From Bretschneidera sinensis (Eukaryota > Streptophyta > Magnoliopsida > Brassicales > Akaniaceae), in the NCBI GenBank assembly GCA_023935145.1, contig CM043703.1:25133727-25197726 (forward strand): DNA of 64,000 nt, given 5' to 3'. The notes beneath the pieces are model-generated. The model was not told where the DNA came from. It saw nothing but the letters and a program-made list of their open reading frames with translations, and did no database searches. The position numbers and the translations under genes were made by a program. This document shows, one piece after another, positions 24,295 through 35,748 of the stretch (the stretch's first letter is position 1; each line of letters begins with the position of its first letter).

Positions 24295-24312
24295 TCCCCG
24301 GAAACGGCGCCA
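24295..24312 (-). other. C1 primer-binding site
   Basis: On the minus strand it reads TGGCGCCGTTTCCGGGGA, one change from the perfect copies. It lies five bases inside the 5' LTR end. It sets the element orientation. Confidence 0.9.
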
Positions 24313-24317
24313 GAATT

Positions 24318-25602
24318 TGATTACGCCCAAAGAGTAATGCGGTAGTTGTAGCACAAATTTGGGGTGTCATTTCCATAGGGAAACAAGTTAATTACAAGAG
24401 AAGATGGAATCCTTAACACGAACAATAAAAGTTAAACGAGAGAATTTGAATAATAAAGTAAAGTGATATAAGAATTGTGTAATTGTAATGATGGATATAA
24501 TAAAGAAACAATAAGGTTTCGAGAATCCTCCCTAGGTTTGTTGCCCTAATCCTAACTTGACTCAATTGTTTTTATCTCGATTGCAAGTTTCACATCCCAA
24601 ATAGGCAATCGACAAATATTTGATTAAAGTGCATGTATAAACCCTAATGTAATTGATATGAATTACCCTTTACTTTTGAGTTAAGCACACATGACCTATC
24701 CTATAGATTTATTAAGAGACGACAATATATCTAAATGACAATATCACAGCAATGGACAAACCTAAAAAATAAATCTACCGGACTCAATCACATCCAAACA
24801 AATTGACATAAGAAGAGCATGACTAGACTTATATTTAGGAGAAGCATGCAATCACCGGATTAATAGGAAATATTCTAATTAAATCAAAGAGTAAATCATA
24901 ACAATGTTTAATAATAATAATAAATCCAAATTACAATGAATCAAGACTAGAAAGTAAGAACGACTACACCTAGGGATTCATCCCTTCGCCTTGCTTGGAG
25001 ATTAGTTGGCCATGAGGGAGAGTGTGGCAGCCTTCATGGTGTTTTCCCCGACCTCCAACCTCTAATTTTCCTCCTAAAAGCCCTCTGGATTGCTCCTAAA
25101 GGCCCTATGGATTCACTCCCAGATGATCCCAAAAGATGAAGTGAAGTGGGGTTTTTATAGGGGAATTTCTGAAGTGCAATGTGTTTCCATTCTGATGTGG
25201 GATACTGCCCGTGTGGGCTCGATCGCAGCATGGTGCGATCGAGCGCACTATGGTGCGTTGTAAGGTATTTCTGATTGATGTAGGATGTCGTGAGTGCGCA
25301 CTTGCGATCGATCGCAGGCCTGGTGCGCTCGAGCGCACTAGGCATCTTCCAGTATGACCTTCATCTACTAAAACTGCCATAACTTTCTCTAGAAAAATCA
25401 TTTTTACAAACTGTAAATTCTTCAGAAAATAGACTTCTGGATCTTTCTAAGCATATATGGCTCATCTCCTGGTTCTTCTTATATTAATACAGTTTAATTT
25501 ACAAAAATGATTGATCTGTACGGGCAATTCTAGCAATTTAGTGAAACTCCTTTCCAAGTGCTTGTGAACCTTCACTCTGGTGTTCATCGAGTCATTGTGC
25601 TT
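24318..25602 (-). repeat. C1 5' LTR, main part
   Basis: Starts (plus sense) with TGATTACGCCC and pairs with 17827-19295. It has a palindrome cluster (25204-25345) and a TATA box complement near 25152-25160. It is cut by A2 after TGCTT (25598-25602) and finishes at 30763-30950. Short reading frames in this LTR translate the palindromes and are not genes. Confidence 0.9.
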
Positions 25603-26886
25603 TGATAGGAGCTTAAATATTCATATTTAAACCCCTTAATTTATATTTGTTAAGCTCTTTTTTTACGTATTTCATTCTATTTTACATCCTTTTGGTGTTT
25701 TCTGTGCTTTCATAGGCTTGTGAAGAAAAGAAAGCATTTTGAAGCTTTAAAGGAAGAAAACTGAAGATCTGGAAAGAGCTAGTGTGATCACGCGCAACAT
25801 GGCTACGATCAAGCACACAAGCAATCACGCACACATATAGAAGGCTTGAGCGCACCAATGCGCTCGAGCGTAGAAGTATGCGATCGAATGCACACGCACA
25901 GAGAGGCAGCAGAGCCAGTTTTGGAAAGATTTATTCCGGACCTATTTTGGAAATTAGGGTTTCAAGGCACCTTTAGAACCCTATAAATAGCCCTGTAAAA
26001 CACAGAAACAACATCTCCCTTTTGAAGAGCTTATCTTCCTTTTAGTTTAGTTTTTGTTCGGGGAGATCGGAGAAGGAAACTGTGGAGGAGAATTGACGAC
26101 TCTTCTCTCGGGTTTCTTCTTTCCTTTATTTTTATTATGTGTACTTAAACTTTTAGTAAGGGCTTAGTTGAAGCCCTAATTATGTTTAATCAATAATTCA
26201 ATATTGGCTCCTTTGCAATACTTATGCTGTGATTCTTAATTTGATTAATACCTATTTTTATTTACATTCCTCATATGTGTGTGTCTGATCAACTTATGCA
26301 TGTGGTATGGATCAGTTAGTTGAATCAATTTAGATAACCGAGTTCTGGGTTCAACAATAGTAACAAAAGATATCCACACCGGATTCTTGGGTTAATCAAC
26401 ATGGGAAACCAGGAGTGGACCAAGCTCTAGGTCCCATGTGGTTGTAGATTTCAACAGATTCTATGCACTCTTAAGGAACAACTCAGTATACACCATGTTG
26501 AATCCCTTAAGAGAGAAAAGAATTAGAGTATACACCATGCCTAACTCGTTGCTTAGGGAAATCAATAGCCTAAGGAGTGGACCAAGCCCTTAGGTTGACA
26601 ACCAGTAGGTATTCATAGCATAAATAGAGCATTGGCATATTGTTTCGTTAGGGTAGCATGATTAGTGGTGGATACCAAGTCCCTACGTCTTTATTATTAT
26701 TGTTTAAACTCAATATTTATTCCCATTTATTTTTACTTTGTGAAACTAATTCTAAATTGGAATTCACCAATCCCTGTGAAAATAATCTCACACTTGCACA
26801 CTATGCTACTACTGACCTTGTGCACTTGCAAGTAAAACAAAGACAGTTATTGGCATATTTAATTAGGTAGATAATCCGTCACAACA
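25603..26886 (+). repeat. A2 5' LTR
   Basis: A 1284-bp LTR from TGATAGGAGC to TCACAACA. The palindrome cluster is at about 25776-25905, with TATAAATAG near 25982. The four-stem-loop block has GTATACACCATG in the middle loops and GGACCAAGC in the outer loops. Confidence 0.93.
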
Positions 26887-26892
26887 AGTTTT

Positions 26893-26910
26893 TAGCGCCG
26901 TTGCCTGGGA
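26893..26910 (+). other. A2 primer-binding site, decayed
   Basis: TAGCGCCGTTGCCTGGGA has two differences from the consensus. The leader 26911-27199 is AT-rich and contains GCGATCGAGCGCAC near 27075 and 27097. Confidence 0.85.
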
Positions 26911-27199
26911 TTTAGCTAAATTTCTTTTTGGAATTATTTTCATTAGTTACTTTTATTTTATTTTATTTTGTTCCATTTTATTTTTAGTTTTTTTATATAA
27001 AAAATTAGATTTATTGCTTCTTTTCGTTTTCTGTTTTTGTTCAGGTGTGCAGAGGAGGAGTTTCTGTCCTCTTTGCGATCGAGCGCACTCCTTGGTGCGA
27101 TCGAGCACAAGCACAAAAGCTCCAGAGAGTACCCAAGAAGCAATATTGAAACTACTACATTAAAGCTTTTCAACTAATTCATTCAAAGGAGAAGCACCA

Positions 27200-28072
27200 A
27201 TGGCGGAAGCTAGATATGCTTGTCTAGATGCTATGGAGAGGAAGCTAGATATGCTCATAAATGCCATGACTATTCAAAACATCTCACCTAGTCCGTGAGC
27301 CAAACCACTCCAGGTATGTGCTATATGTTCTTGTTTTGATCACACTACTAACACTTGCCCTTTGTATTCATCTGCAGATCAAGAGCAAGCAAATTATGTG
27401 GGAACGAACAACTACAACATCTTTGCAAATACCTATAATCCTGGATGGTAGAATCACCCCAACTTCGCATGGAACAATGCCCAGAATGCCTTGAACCTTC
27501 AAGGGCAGCAAAGGAACTCTCAACAAGTAGCTCAATCAATTCTAGAATCAAAGCAAAGTGACCTAGAGGGTCTTGTAAGGCAGTTGATGACTTCACAAGA
27601 ACAATTTATGGCAGAAGAAAGACAATTCCGGACTGAGCAAAGGGAAATCATTGCACGACATGAACAAGTCATTCAAAGATTGGAAGTACAAGTAGGGCAA
27701 TTGGCTAAGGAGCTACATGAACGAAAGTAAGGTGTTGTTGAGCAAGTTTTTCATGTCCATCACATTGATCCATTGGAGACCACCCTCACCCATTATTTCA
27801 AAGGATAAGATATTGAGCCAAAATTTGAAGATGTTACTGATGACATCATTGAAACTGTGCACTTCCTAGAGGCCTCTCCAAAGCATCCAAGTAAGTACAC
27901 CGATCCATTTGAACTTCATGTGCCTACTAACACTATTTTTTTCCTTTCTATTGTCCAGGCACCATACTTGGAATTCAAGCAGTTGCCAGAGCACTTAACT
28001 TATGATTATATAGTAGAGAATAAGACACTACCGGTGCTAGTTGTTGTCAATCTTAGTTTTGGGGAAAAATAA
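27200..28072 (+). pseudogene. gag: A2 gag remnant with intact zinc knuckle
   Basis: From ATG 27200 one frame reads about 290 codons with in-frame stops at 27296, 27449, 27728 and about 27806 before TAA at 28070. The capsid is deleted: the start MAEARYACLDAMERKLDMLINAM joins the leader to the region just before the zinc knuckle. The knuckle CAICSCFDHTTNTC is complete. YNPGW, a glutamine-rich stretch and a coiled-coil-like segment (HEQVIQRLEVQVGQLAKELHE) follow. It then skips protease to the pro-RT tether (DPLETTLTHYF, KYTDPFELHVPTNT) and stops. It might bind RNA if read through, but as it stands it is a pseudogene. Confidence 0.83.
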
Positions 28073-29483
28073 GGCTTGGTCCGGCTGAAGACATTAAACT
28101 TAGTGCTCATGGGAGGCACCCCACAGCTTATCCTTTTATTTTATTTTTTTAATATTTCTTGTTTTTTATTCTTTTTGTTTTCCCATATTACGTTAGTTTT
28201 TCTTTTTTTAGGGACAATGTGTGCATCCGTTCAAGTTTGGGGGTGTGATATGAGCCATACCGGCCCAGTTAGTTCTCCATCTCCCAGGTCAAGTCTTTCC
28301 ATGTTATTCACACATTGGGGACAATGTGTAAATTAAGTTTGGGGGTATGGGAGACACATGCACACACTAGGTGCCAGTCTTTTTTTTTTTTTTTAGAAAA
28401 GATAAATGCATGTTCATTTGGTAACAAAAATTTTGGTTGAATTAAAAATTTGATAAAACTTCATTAATAAGCTTAAAATCTAGAACATATAGTCTTATAA
28501 TAGGAATTTTACAAAGTTTAGTTACCTACCTCAAGGCACTTAAGAACTCACGAGTTTGATCCAGATCTGACAAGAGCACATTAGCACGCATTTGTGTGGG
28601 GTATGACATATAATTCTTTTGTATATGGTTCCATGACCTAACTGTTATCGGATAACTTGTTAAAAACAACACTTTGGCATAAGAAAAATGAAGAAAAATG
28701 TTCATCATGCAAAAAGAAAATCGAAAGCTTCTAATGATCATTAAAAACTTTCCACTGAGTAACTGAGCCTCTTGCCTCAGTAAGTAGTGAGTGTTCATGT
28801 AAAAAGGTGAGAAGTAAGCCTTTAACGATCATAATAAAAATTTTCACTGAGTAACTGGGCCTCTTGCCTCAGTAAGCATTGAGTGTTCACATCAAAAGGT
28901 GAAAATTTCATTTAGAAGCATTAAAACCTGTTACTTCCATAGCCTTTTTGACTCGAGTTAGTAAGTCCTTAGGGGTGTCTTTACACTTAATGCCCTAAAA
29001 CCATCTTGTTTGGGAGTCATTGGCCAAACACTCATTATAAGGGTCAATTAGAAAGCTCGATGGAACTCAACATGGCAAAGGTCGCATGATAAAAGAAAAG
29101 AAAAAGAAGTAAGCATTATGCCATTTTTGTTCTCTTTGATAAAGAATTCAATAAAGGTTTGGGCATCGAAACACTATACACTAAAATTATGTAAAAACCC
29201 CATCTTATATGTACTAACTCATCACACACAGCTAACTCATCACACACAAATCAAACTTGCGATGCCTTACGCCAACCTTAGGTAAGTAACATGAACTTTT
29301 GAAAATCCTTTTTCAATACAAAAATGTGTTTTTATTATAAGCTTACTCATGAACGGTTATCATAGTTTTATGCACAACCCAAATCTTTGAGTATCATGAA
29401 AATAAATTTATCTTTAATTTTGTTTTAACAAAGTCTTTCGTTTTGTATTGCTAAGGGACTAGCAATATGTAAGTTTGGGGGTG
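28073..29483 (+). other. A2 3' untranslated region
   Basis: No gene. The 45-nt motif (28079-28126) begins seven bases after the stop. PPT-like tracts occur near 28233 and 28335, with a perfect hairpin ACACATTG-GGGA-CAATGTGT (28310-28329). Two copies of the ACTGAGTAACTG...CAGTAAG repeat lie near 28750 and 28845. A hairpin ATTGCTA-AGGGAC-TAGCAAT (29447-29466) precedes the true PPT (29470-29483). Confidence 0.78.
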
Positions 29484-30762
29484 TGATAGGAGCTTAAATA
29501 TTTAAGCTCATTAATTTACATTTGTTAAGCTCTTTGTTTACGTATTTTATTCTATTTTACTTCCTTTTTGTGTTTTCTGTGTTTTTCATAGGCTTGTGAA
29601 GAAAAAAAAGCATTTTGAAGCTTTAAAGGAAGAAAACTGAGGATCTGGAAAGAATTAGTGTGATCGAGCGCAACATGGCTACGATCAAGCGCACAAGCAA
29701 TTGTGCGCACACATAGAAGGCTTGAGCGCACCCATGTGCTCGAGTGCAGAAGCATGCGATCGAGCGCACACGCACAGAGAGGTGGCAGAGCCAGTTTTGG
29801 AAAGATTTCTTTCGGATCTATTTTGGAAATTAGGGTTTCAAGGCACCTTTAGAACCCTATAAATAGCCCTGTAAAACACAGAAACAATATCTCCCTTTTG
29901 AGGAGCTTATCTTCCTTTTAGTTTAGTTTGTGTTCGGGGAGATTGGAGAAGGAAACTGTGGAGGAGAATTGACGACTCTTCTCTCGGGTTTCTTCTTTCC
30001 TTTATTTTTATTATGTGTACTTAAACTTTTAGTAAGGGCTTAGTTGAAGCCCTAATTATGTTTAACCAATAATTCAATATTGGCGCCTTTGCAATACTTA
30101 TACTATGATTCTTAATTTGATTAATAACTATTTTTATTTACATTCCTCATATGTGTGTGTCTGATCAACTTATTCATGTGGTATAGATCAATTAGTTGAA
30201 TCAATTTGGATGACCAAGTCTTGGGTACAACAATAGTAACAAAAGATATCCACATCGAATTCTTGGGTTAATCAACATGGGAAACCGGGAGTAGACCAAG
30301 CCCTAGGTCCCGTGTGGTTGTCGATTTCCACAGATCCTATGCTCTCTTAAGGAACAACTCAGTATACACTATGCTGAATCCCTTAAGAGAGAAAAGAGTT
30401 AGAGTATACACTGTGCCTAACTCATTGCTTAGGGAAATCAATAGCCTAAGGAGTGGACCAGTCCCTTAGGTTGACAACCAGTAAGTATTCATAGCATGAA
30501 TAGGGCATTGGTATATTGTTTCGTTGAGGTAGCATGATTAGTGGTGGATACCAAGTCCCTACTTCTTCATTATTATTGTTTAAACTCAATATTTATTCTC
30601 ATCTATTTTTACTTTGTGAATCTAATTCTAAATCAAAATTCACCAGTCCCTGTGGAAATGATCTCGCACTTGCACACTATGCTACTACTGACCTTGTGCA
30701 CTTGCAAGTAAAACAAGAATGGTTATTTGCATATTTAATTAGGTAGATAATCCGTCATAACA
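29484..30762 (+). repeat. A2 3' LTR
   Basis: A 1279-bp LTR pairing with 25603-26886, ending TCATAACA. The palindrome cluster is at about 29650-29780 and TATAAATAG near 29859-29867. Confidence 0.93.
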
Positions 30763-30950
30763 TGCTTCAAGCAATGATAGCCTTTCCATCTCTTTTGAAC
30801 TTAAAGTACCTGAAAATGCATTAAAATAGATCAATGATCCAAGAATGACACTTTAGAGTTGTTAAGGTATAAAAGTGCAATTCAAACCTAGATCAACCCT
30901 AAAATGCTAACAATTAAGTACTGTAAAGATGCATTTTATGACTTTCATCA
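30763..30950 (-). repeat. C1 5' LTR, end part after A2
   Basis: Begins with the duplicated TGCTT and continues the C1 LTR to CATCA at 30950. It matches 19120-19295 of the C1 3' LTR closely. Confidence 0.9.
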
Positions 30951-31965
30951 CATACACACACTAAGTCCCAGTTTTTTTTAGGAGAGATAAATGCATGTTC
31001 CTTTGGTAAACAAAAATTTTGGTTGATTTAAAAATTTGATAACACTTCATTAGTAAGCTTAAAAACTAGAACACATAGTCTTGTATTAGGAATTTTACAA
31101 AGTTAGTTACCTACCTCAAGGCACCAAAGAATTCACAAGTTTGATCCAAATTTACACAAGCATATTTAGCATGCATTTGTATGTGGTATGATATGTAATT
31201 TTTATGTATATGTTTCCATGACCTAACTATAATCGGATAACTTTTTAGATTAACACTTTAGCATAGAAAAATAAAGAAAAATGTCCATCATGCAAAAAGA
31301 AAAAATAAAATGCTTCTAAGAAATCATTAAATAAAATTTCCACTGAGTAACTAGACCTCTTGCCTCAGTAAGCAGTGAGTGTTCACGTCAAAAGGTGGGA
31401 ATTTAACTTAACAACCATTAAGACCTGTTAGTTCCGTAGCCTTTTTGACTCGAGTTAGTAAGTCCTTAGGGGTGTCTTTACACCTAATGTCCTAAAACCA
31501 TCCGGTTTGGGAGTCATTGGCTAAACACTCATTACAAGGGTTAATTAGAAAGCTTAATGGAACTCAACGTGGCAAAAATCTCATAATGAAAGAAAAAGAA
31601 AAAGAAGTAAAAACTATACCATTTTTGTTTTATCCGATAAGGAATTCGATGAAAGTTTGGACACCGAAACACTATACATTAAAATTATTTGGAAGCTCCA
31701 TCTTCTATGTGTTAATTCACCACACACCAAATCAAACTTACAATGCCTTAAGCCAACCTTAGGTAAGTAACTTGAACTTTTAAAATCCTTATTCACTGAA
31801 AAAAATGTGTTTTTATTATAAGCTTACTCATGAACGGTCATCATGGTTTTATGTGCAACCCAAATTTTTGAATATCATGAAGAATAATTTTATCTTTAGT
31901 TTTGTTTTGATATAGTCTTTCGTTTTGTATTGCTAAGGGACTAGCAATATATAAGTTTGGGGGTG
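30951..31965 (+). other. A1 3' untranslated region, distal part, with PPT
   Basis: No gene. It resumes the A1 3' region after C1. One copy of the ACTGAGTAACT...CAGTAAGCAGTGAGTG repeat lies near 31340-31410. The hairpin GGTGT-CTTT-ACACC is near 31470. The hairpin ATTGCTA-AGGGAC-TAGCAAT (31929-31948) stands just upstream of the PPT TAAGTTTGGGGGTG (31952-31965). Confidence 0.78.
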
Positions 31966-32554
31966 TGATAAGTGCTTAAATAGTCATATTTAAGCCCCTT
32001 AATTTACGCTTGATAGGCTCTTTGTTTATCTATTTTAGTAGATTCTACTTCATTTTCGTGTTTTATGTGTTTTTCATAGGGCTTTGACAAAAAGATGACA
32101 TTTTGGAGCTTTAATGAATAAAAAGTGAAGATCTGCAAAACCAGCAAGGTGCGCTCGAGCGCACTTCCCTTGTGATCAAGTGCACAGGCACACGAGTGCA
32201 CACTTAAAAGGCTCGAGCACACACATGTGCTCAAGCGCAGACTCATACGATCGAGTGCACGCACACCAGAGGCGGCAGAGCCAGAATTGGAAAGAAGTCT
32301 TCGGACCTTGAATTGAAAATTAGGGTTTTGGGGCACCCTAAGAGCCCTATATATAGTCTTGAAAAACACAGAAAATACACTTTTTGATTGGAGCTTGAAG
32401 TTGTAAGCTGTGGAGAGGAACTGATGACTCGTCTCCTCAACATTCTTCAGGTTTTATTTTTCTGTTCTAGTTTAGTTATGGTTATGATGTTTAGTTTACT
32501 TAGCATGTGTAACTAACTTCCTAATAAGGCTCGATTGAAGCCCTAATTATGCTT

Positions 32555-32603
<49 letters not shown>

Positions 32604-33280
32604 CATTGATTGCCTTTGCAAATAGCCATGTTATGATGCTTCAATTGATTAATGCCTGTGTTTATTTAAATTCTTCATATGTGTGTGCCTGATCAACGTA
32701 TGCATGTGGTATGGATAAGTTAGTTAGATCAATTTGGATGACCAAGTCATGGGTCTGACAATTATAACAAAAGAAATCATCGTCGGATTCTTGGATTAAT
32801 CAACATGGGAAACCAGGAGCGGAATAAGCCCTAGGTCCCGTGTGGTTGTTAATTTCCACAACCCTTATGCTCTCTTAAGGAACAACTCAGTATACACCAT
32901 GCTGAATCCATTAAGAGAGAAAAGAATTAGAGTATACACCATGCCTAACTCGTTGCTTAGGGAGATCAATAGTCTAAGGAGTGGACCAAGCCCTTAGGTT
33001 GACAACCGTTAGGTATTCCTGATAGGGCTATAGCATTGGCACTTAATAGAAAAATATGATTAGTGGTGGATATCAAAGCCCTATCTTATTATTATTATTA
33101 ATTCACACTCAACATCTATTTCTATCTTTTTATATTGAGAAACTAACTCTAAATTGAAATTCACCAATCCCTGTGGAGATGATCTCGCACTTGCACACTA
33201 TGCTACTATTGACCTTGTGCACTTGTAAGTAAAACTATACAATTATTTGCTTATTTATTTAGGTAGATAAATACACAACA
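31966..33280 (+). repeat. A1 3' LTR
   Basis: A 1315-bp LTR pairing with 495-1779, ending ATACACAACA and followed by the TSD CTCTT. The palindrome cluster is at about 32150-32270 and the TATA region near 32349. It is longer than the 5' LTR mainly because of a TA microsatellite. Confidence 0.93.
32558..32601 (+). repeat. (TA)n microsatellite in the A1 3' LTR
   Basis: About 22 TA units. The equivalent place in the 5' LTR (about 1086-1095) has only about five, so the expansion arose after insertion. Confidence 0.95.
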
Positions 33281-34069
33281 CTCTTCAATGGAGCTCTCTC
33301 GGGTTTCTTCTTTCCATTATTTTATTATGTGTAACTAAACTTTTAGTAGGGCTTGGTTGAAGCCCTAATTATGCTTACTCAATTATTCAGTATTGGCACA
33401 TTTGCAATATTTATGTTGTGGTTCTTAACTTGATTAAAGCTTGTTTTTATTTAAATTCCTTATATGTGTTTGCTGATCAACATATGCATGTGGTATGTAT
33501 TAGTTAGTTGAATCAATTTGGATGATCGAGTCCCTGGTTTAACATTAGTAACAAAAGATATCTACGCTGGATTCTTAAGATTAATCAACATGGGAAACCA
33601 GGAGCAGACCAAGCCCTAGGTCTCGTGTGGTTATCGATTTCCATAGATCCTATGCTCTCTTAAGGATCAACTCAGTATACACCATGCTGAATCCCTTAAG
33701 AGAGAAAAGAGTTAGAGTATACACCATGCCTAACTCGTTGCTTAGGGGAATCAATAGCTTAAGGAGTTGACCAAGCCCTTAGGTTGACACACATGAGATA
33801 TTCATAGCATGATTAAAGCATTGGCATACTGTTTTGTTGTGGTAACATGATTAATGGTGGATATCAAGTCCCTATGCTTTTATTATTATTTCAAACTCAA
33901 TATTTATTTCTATCTTTTTATAATGTGAAGTTAATTCTAAATCGAAATTTACCAATCCCTGTGGAGAAGATCTCGCATTTGCACACTATGCTACTGTTGA
34001 CCTTATGCACTTGCAAGTAAAATAAGTTCGATTATTTGCTTATTAATTTAGGTAGATTTTCGCACAACA
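33281..34069 (+). repeat. A0 3' LTR, second segment
   Basis: Continues the LTR that began at 10, starting with the duplicated CTCTT, through the stem-loop block and U5 motif to CGCACAACA. Beyond 34069 the sequence changes to the reverse complement of an A-type 3' untranslated region, so A0 was inserted into minus-strand element D. The right duplication should be GAACA (34070-34074), with its partner left of the window. Confidence 0.9.
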
Positions 34070-34946
34070 GAACACTCACTGCTTACTGAGGCAAGAGGTC
34101 CAGTTACTTAGTGGGAAGTTTATTTAATGATCATTATGAGCAAAATTCTCACCTTTTGACGTAAACACTCACTGCTTACTAAGCCAAGAGGTCCAGTTAC
34201 TCAGTGAAAAGTTTATTTAATGATCATTAGGAGCATTTTATTTTCTCTTTTTGTGCAATAAATTTTTTTCTATTTTTCTATGCCAAAGTGTTCATCTAAC
34301 AAGTCATCCGGTTACAGTTAAGTCATAAAAACATACATATTAAAATTACATGTCATACCCTACAAAATTATGTGCTAATATACTCGTGTCAGATTAGATC
34401 AAACTTGTGAATTCTTAAATGCCTTAAAGTAAGTAATTAAACTTTTAAAACTTTATTATTAGACCATGTGTTCTAGATTTTAAGCTTACTGATGAAATCT
34501 TATCACAATATTCATTTAGATTAACCAAAATTTTCAGAACGATATGAACATGTATTTATCTTTTCAATAATAATAAAAAAAACTGGGACAGAGTGTGTGT
34601 GAATGTGTCTTCCATACCCCCAAACTTAAACTACACATTGTCCCCAATGTGTGAATAACATGGAAAGATCGAACCTGAGAGATAGAGAACTAGCTGGCTG
34701 GTGTAGCTCACAGCACACCCCCAAACTTGAACTGATGCACACACATTGTCCTTGAAAGAGAAAAATAAAGGTAATACCGGAAAACAAAAAATACTAAAAG
34801 TAAACAGTTATGAGAAAAACAAAAAGTCAACATAAAAATAAATACCAATAAGAAATGTGAAAAATACTAAAAATAAAAGGATATATTGTGGGGGTACCTC
34901 CCATGAGCGCTAAGTTTTACGTCTTCAACCAGACGGTGCACCACTC
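34070..34946 (-). other. element D: 3' untranslated region (minus strand)
   Basis: No gene. It is the reverse complement of the A-type 3' region. Two copies of the ...GAGTAACTGGACCTC... repeat occur (34070-34115 and about 34155-34200). There is a perfect hairpin (34633-34652), two PPT complements near 34618 and 34720, and the 45-nt motif (34887-34934) just downstream of the D ORF stop. The left part of D lies beyond A0, outside the window. Confidence 0.75.
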
Positions 34947-35748
34947 TCACTGATGGTCTCCAGATGGTGCAAAAGATGAGGTACTAAGGGCGGGAGGTAG
35001 GCTATCAAGAATGGCCTATAGTATCGCTTCCTGCCTCACAAAGCATGCCTCCAAACCATCGATACACTAATGAACTAGTAATGTAGCCTCCCGATCCTCC
35101 CGTCAAATATCGGAAAGCTCACACCGAAAAGAGGACATCTCCTTAAGAATGTGTTGGTACTCAGTTGGTCCCATGTCAGTATGGTCCTTCTCCCATGTCT
35201 GGCTCGCTACTGGGTCCTCGATCTCTATAGGATCATCATCCACCCTTTCAGTAGTAGGTGCATGCCCTCGGAGTCCTTCCGGCATGTGTGACTAGCTCTA
35301 GGTCCACTGACTCTTCCTAAAGAATGGGTGGTCCCGGACTGGTCCATTAATAGAGGAGCCCTTTATTCCCTTCTTCTTAAAAATGTATAAGAGGAGGAAC
35401 GGGAATGGGAGCCCCTAAGCATTAGTAGTGGTGACCTGGCGTGCATGGACGTAGTCCCAAAACTTATGAAGCTGGCCCCAGACGATAGCCGGGGTAGAGT
35501 ACCAGTGGCCTCTATGGAATGTATATAGCGCCTATAAGAACTGGTCACACCTCTGAGTCTTGTGTCCCAATGGGCACACATTCCGTTGAAGAATGGAATC
35601 CATGAGCTAGAGTCGTGGAGGCAACTTGGACCGGCTCCCAGCATTGTTGTGCCGATCGACATACTGCACACACATGTCCTCAATGATGGTGGACAAGGAA
35701 AAAGACTCCAGTTGCTCATCTATCTGGGTGTCCTCAAGAGGAGACACA
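34947..35748 (-). pseudogene. element D downstream ORF, C-terminal part
   Basis: Homologue of the A3 downstream ORF (39418-40545). Recognisable in order on the minus strand: LPPRLWLMDSILQRNVCPLG, ALYTFHRGHWYSTPAIVWGQLHKFWD, a basic stretch ending IKGS, PVRDHPFFRKSQWT, an acidic region (DDPIEIEDPV), TDMGPTEYQH and a coiled-coil-like end, finishing with TGA (34947-34949). Stops and frameshifts are present. C3 inserted into the middle of this ORF; the N-terminal part is at 54785-55128. Function unknown; see the A3 copy. Confidence 0.75.

Larger units (their letters stand above)
25603..30762 (+). mobile_element. A2: short A-type element, internally deleted
   Basis: A 5.2-kb element with LTRs 25603-26886 and 29484-30762, flanked by TGCTT (25598-25602 and 30763-30767). 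It has a PBS, a PPT and one broken gag-like frame. Capsid, protease, RT, RNase H and integrase are missing. It belongs to an A subfamily with LTRs starting TGATAGGAGC. Confidence 0.94.
17827..30950 (-). mobile_element. C1: gag-only C-type element inserted in the A1 3' region
   Basis: A minus-strand LTR element: 5' LTR 24318-25602 plus 30763-30950 (split by A2), PBS complement 24295-24312, one decayed gag, a long 3' non-coding region (split by a solo LTR) and 3' LTR 17827-19295. Protease, RT and integrase are absent. The two LTRs are clearly a pair. I see no matching 5-bp duplication (TGAAA on the left, CATAC on the right); CACACACTAAGTCCC lies near both borders. Confidence 0.85.
495..33280 (+). 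mobile_element. A1: Athila-like Ty3/gypsy LTR retrotransposon with nested insertions
   Basis: A1 is bounded by LTRs at 495-1779 and 31966-33280 and by the TSD CTCTT. Its body is unusual: a 5' LTR and PBS, a decayed gag-pro (split by B1), a second LTR lacking its first ~60 bp (10414-11633) with its own perfect PBS, then a second gag-pro-RT-RNase H-integrase, a tiny remnant of a downstream ORF, a long 3' untranslated region (split by C1) and the 3' LTR. This LTR-body-LTR-body-LTR order suggests a tandem dimer made by unequal LTR recombination, followed by a deletion that removed the first pol and the middle LTR start. Without its insertions A1 is about 13.7 kb. All its ORFs are broken. Confidence 0.9.

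Noticed and set aside
27491..27730. Independent small gene in A2
   Set aside because: It is the in-frame continuation of the decayed gag between two stops.
35363..35719. 118-codon minus-strand frame in element D
   Set aside because: It is an alternative frame of the D downstream ORF; the homologous protein is read in another frame.
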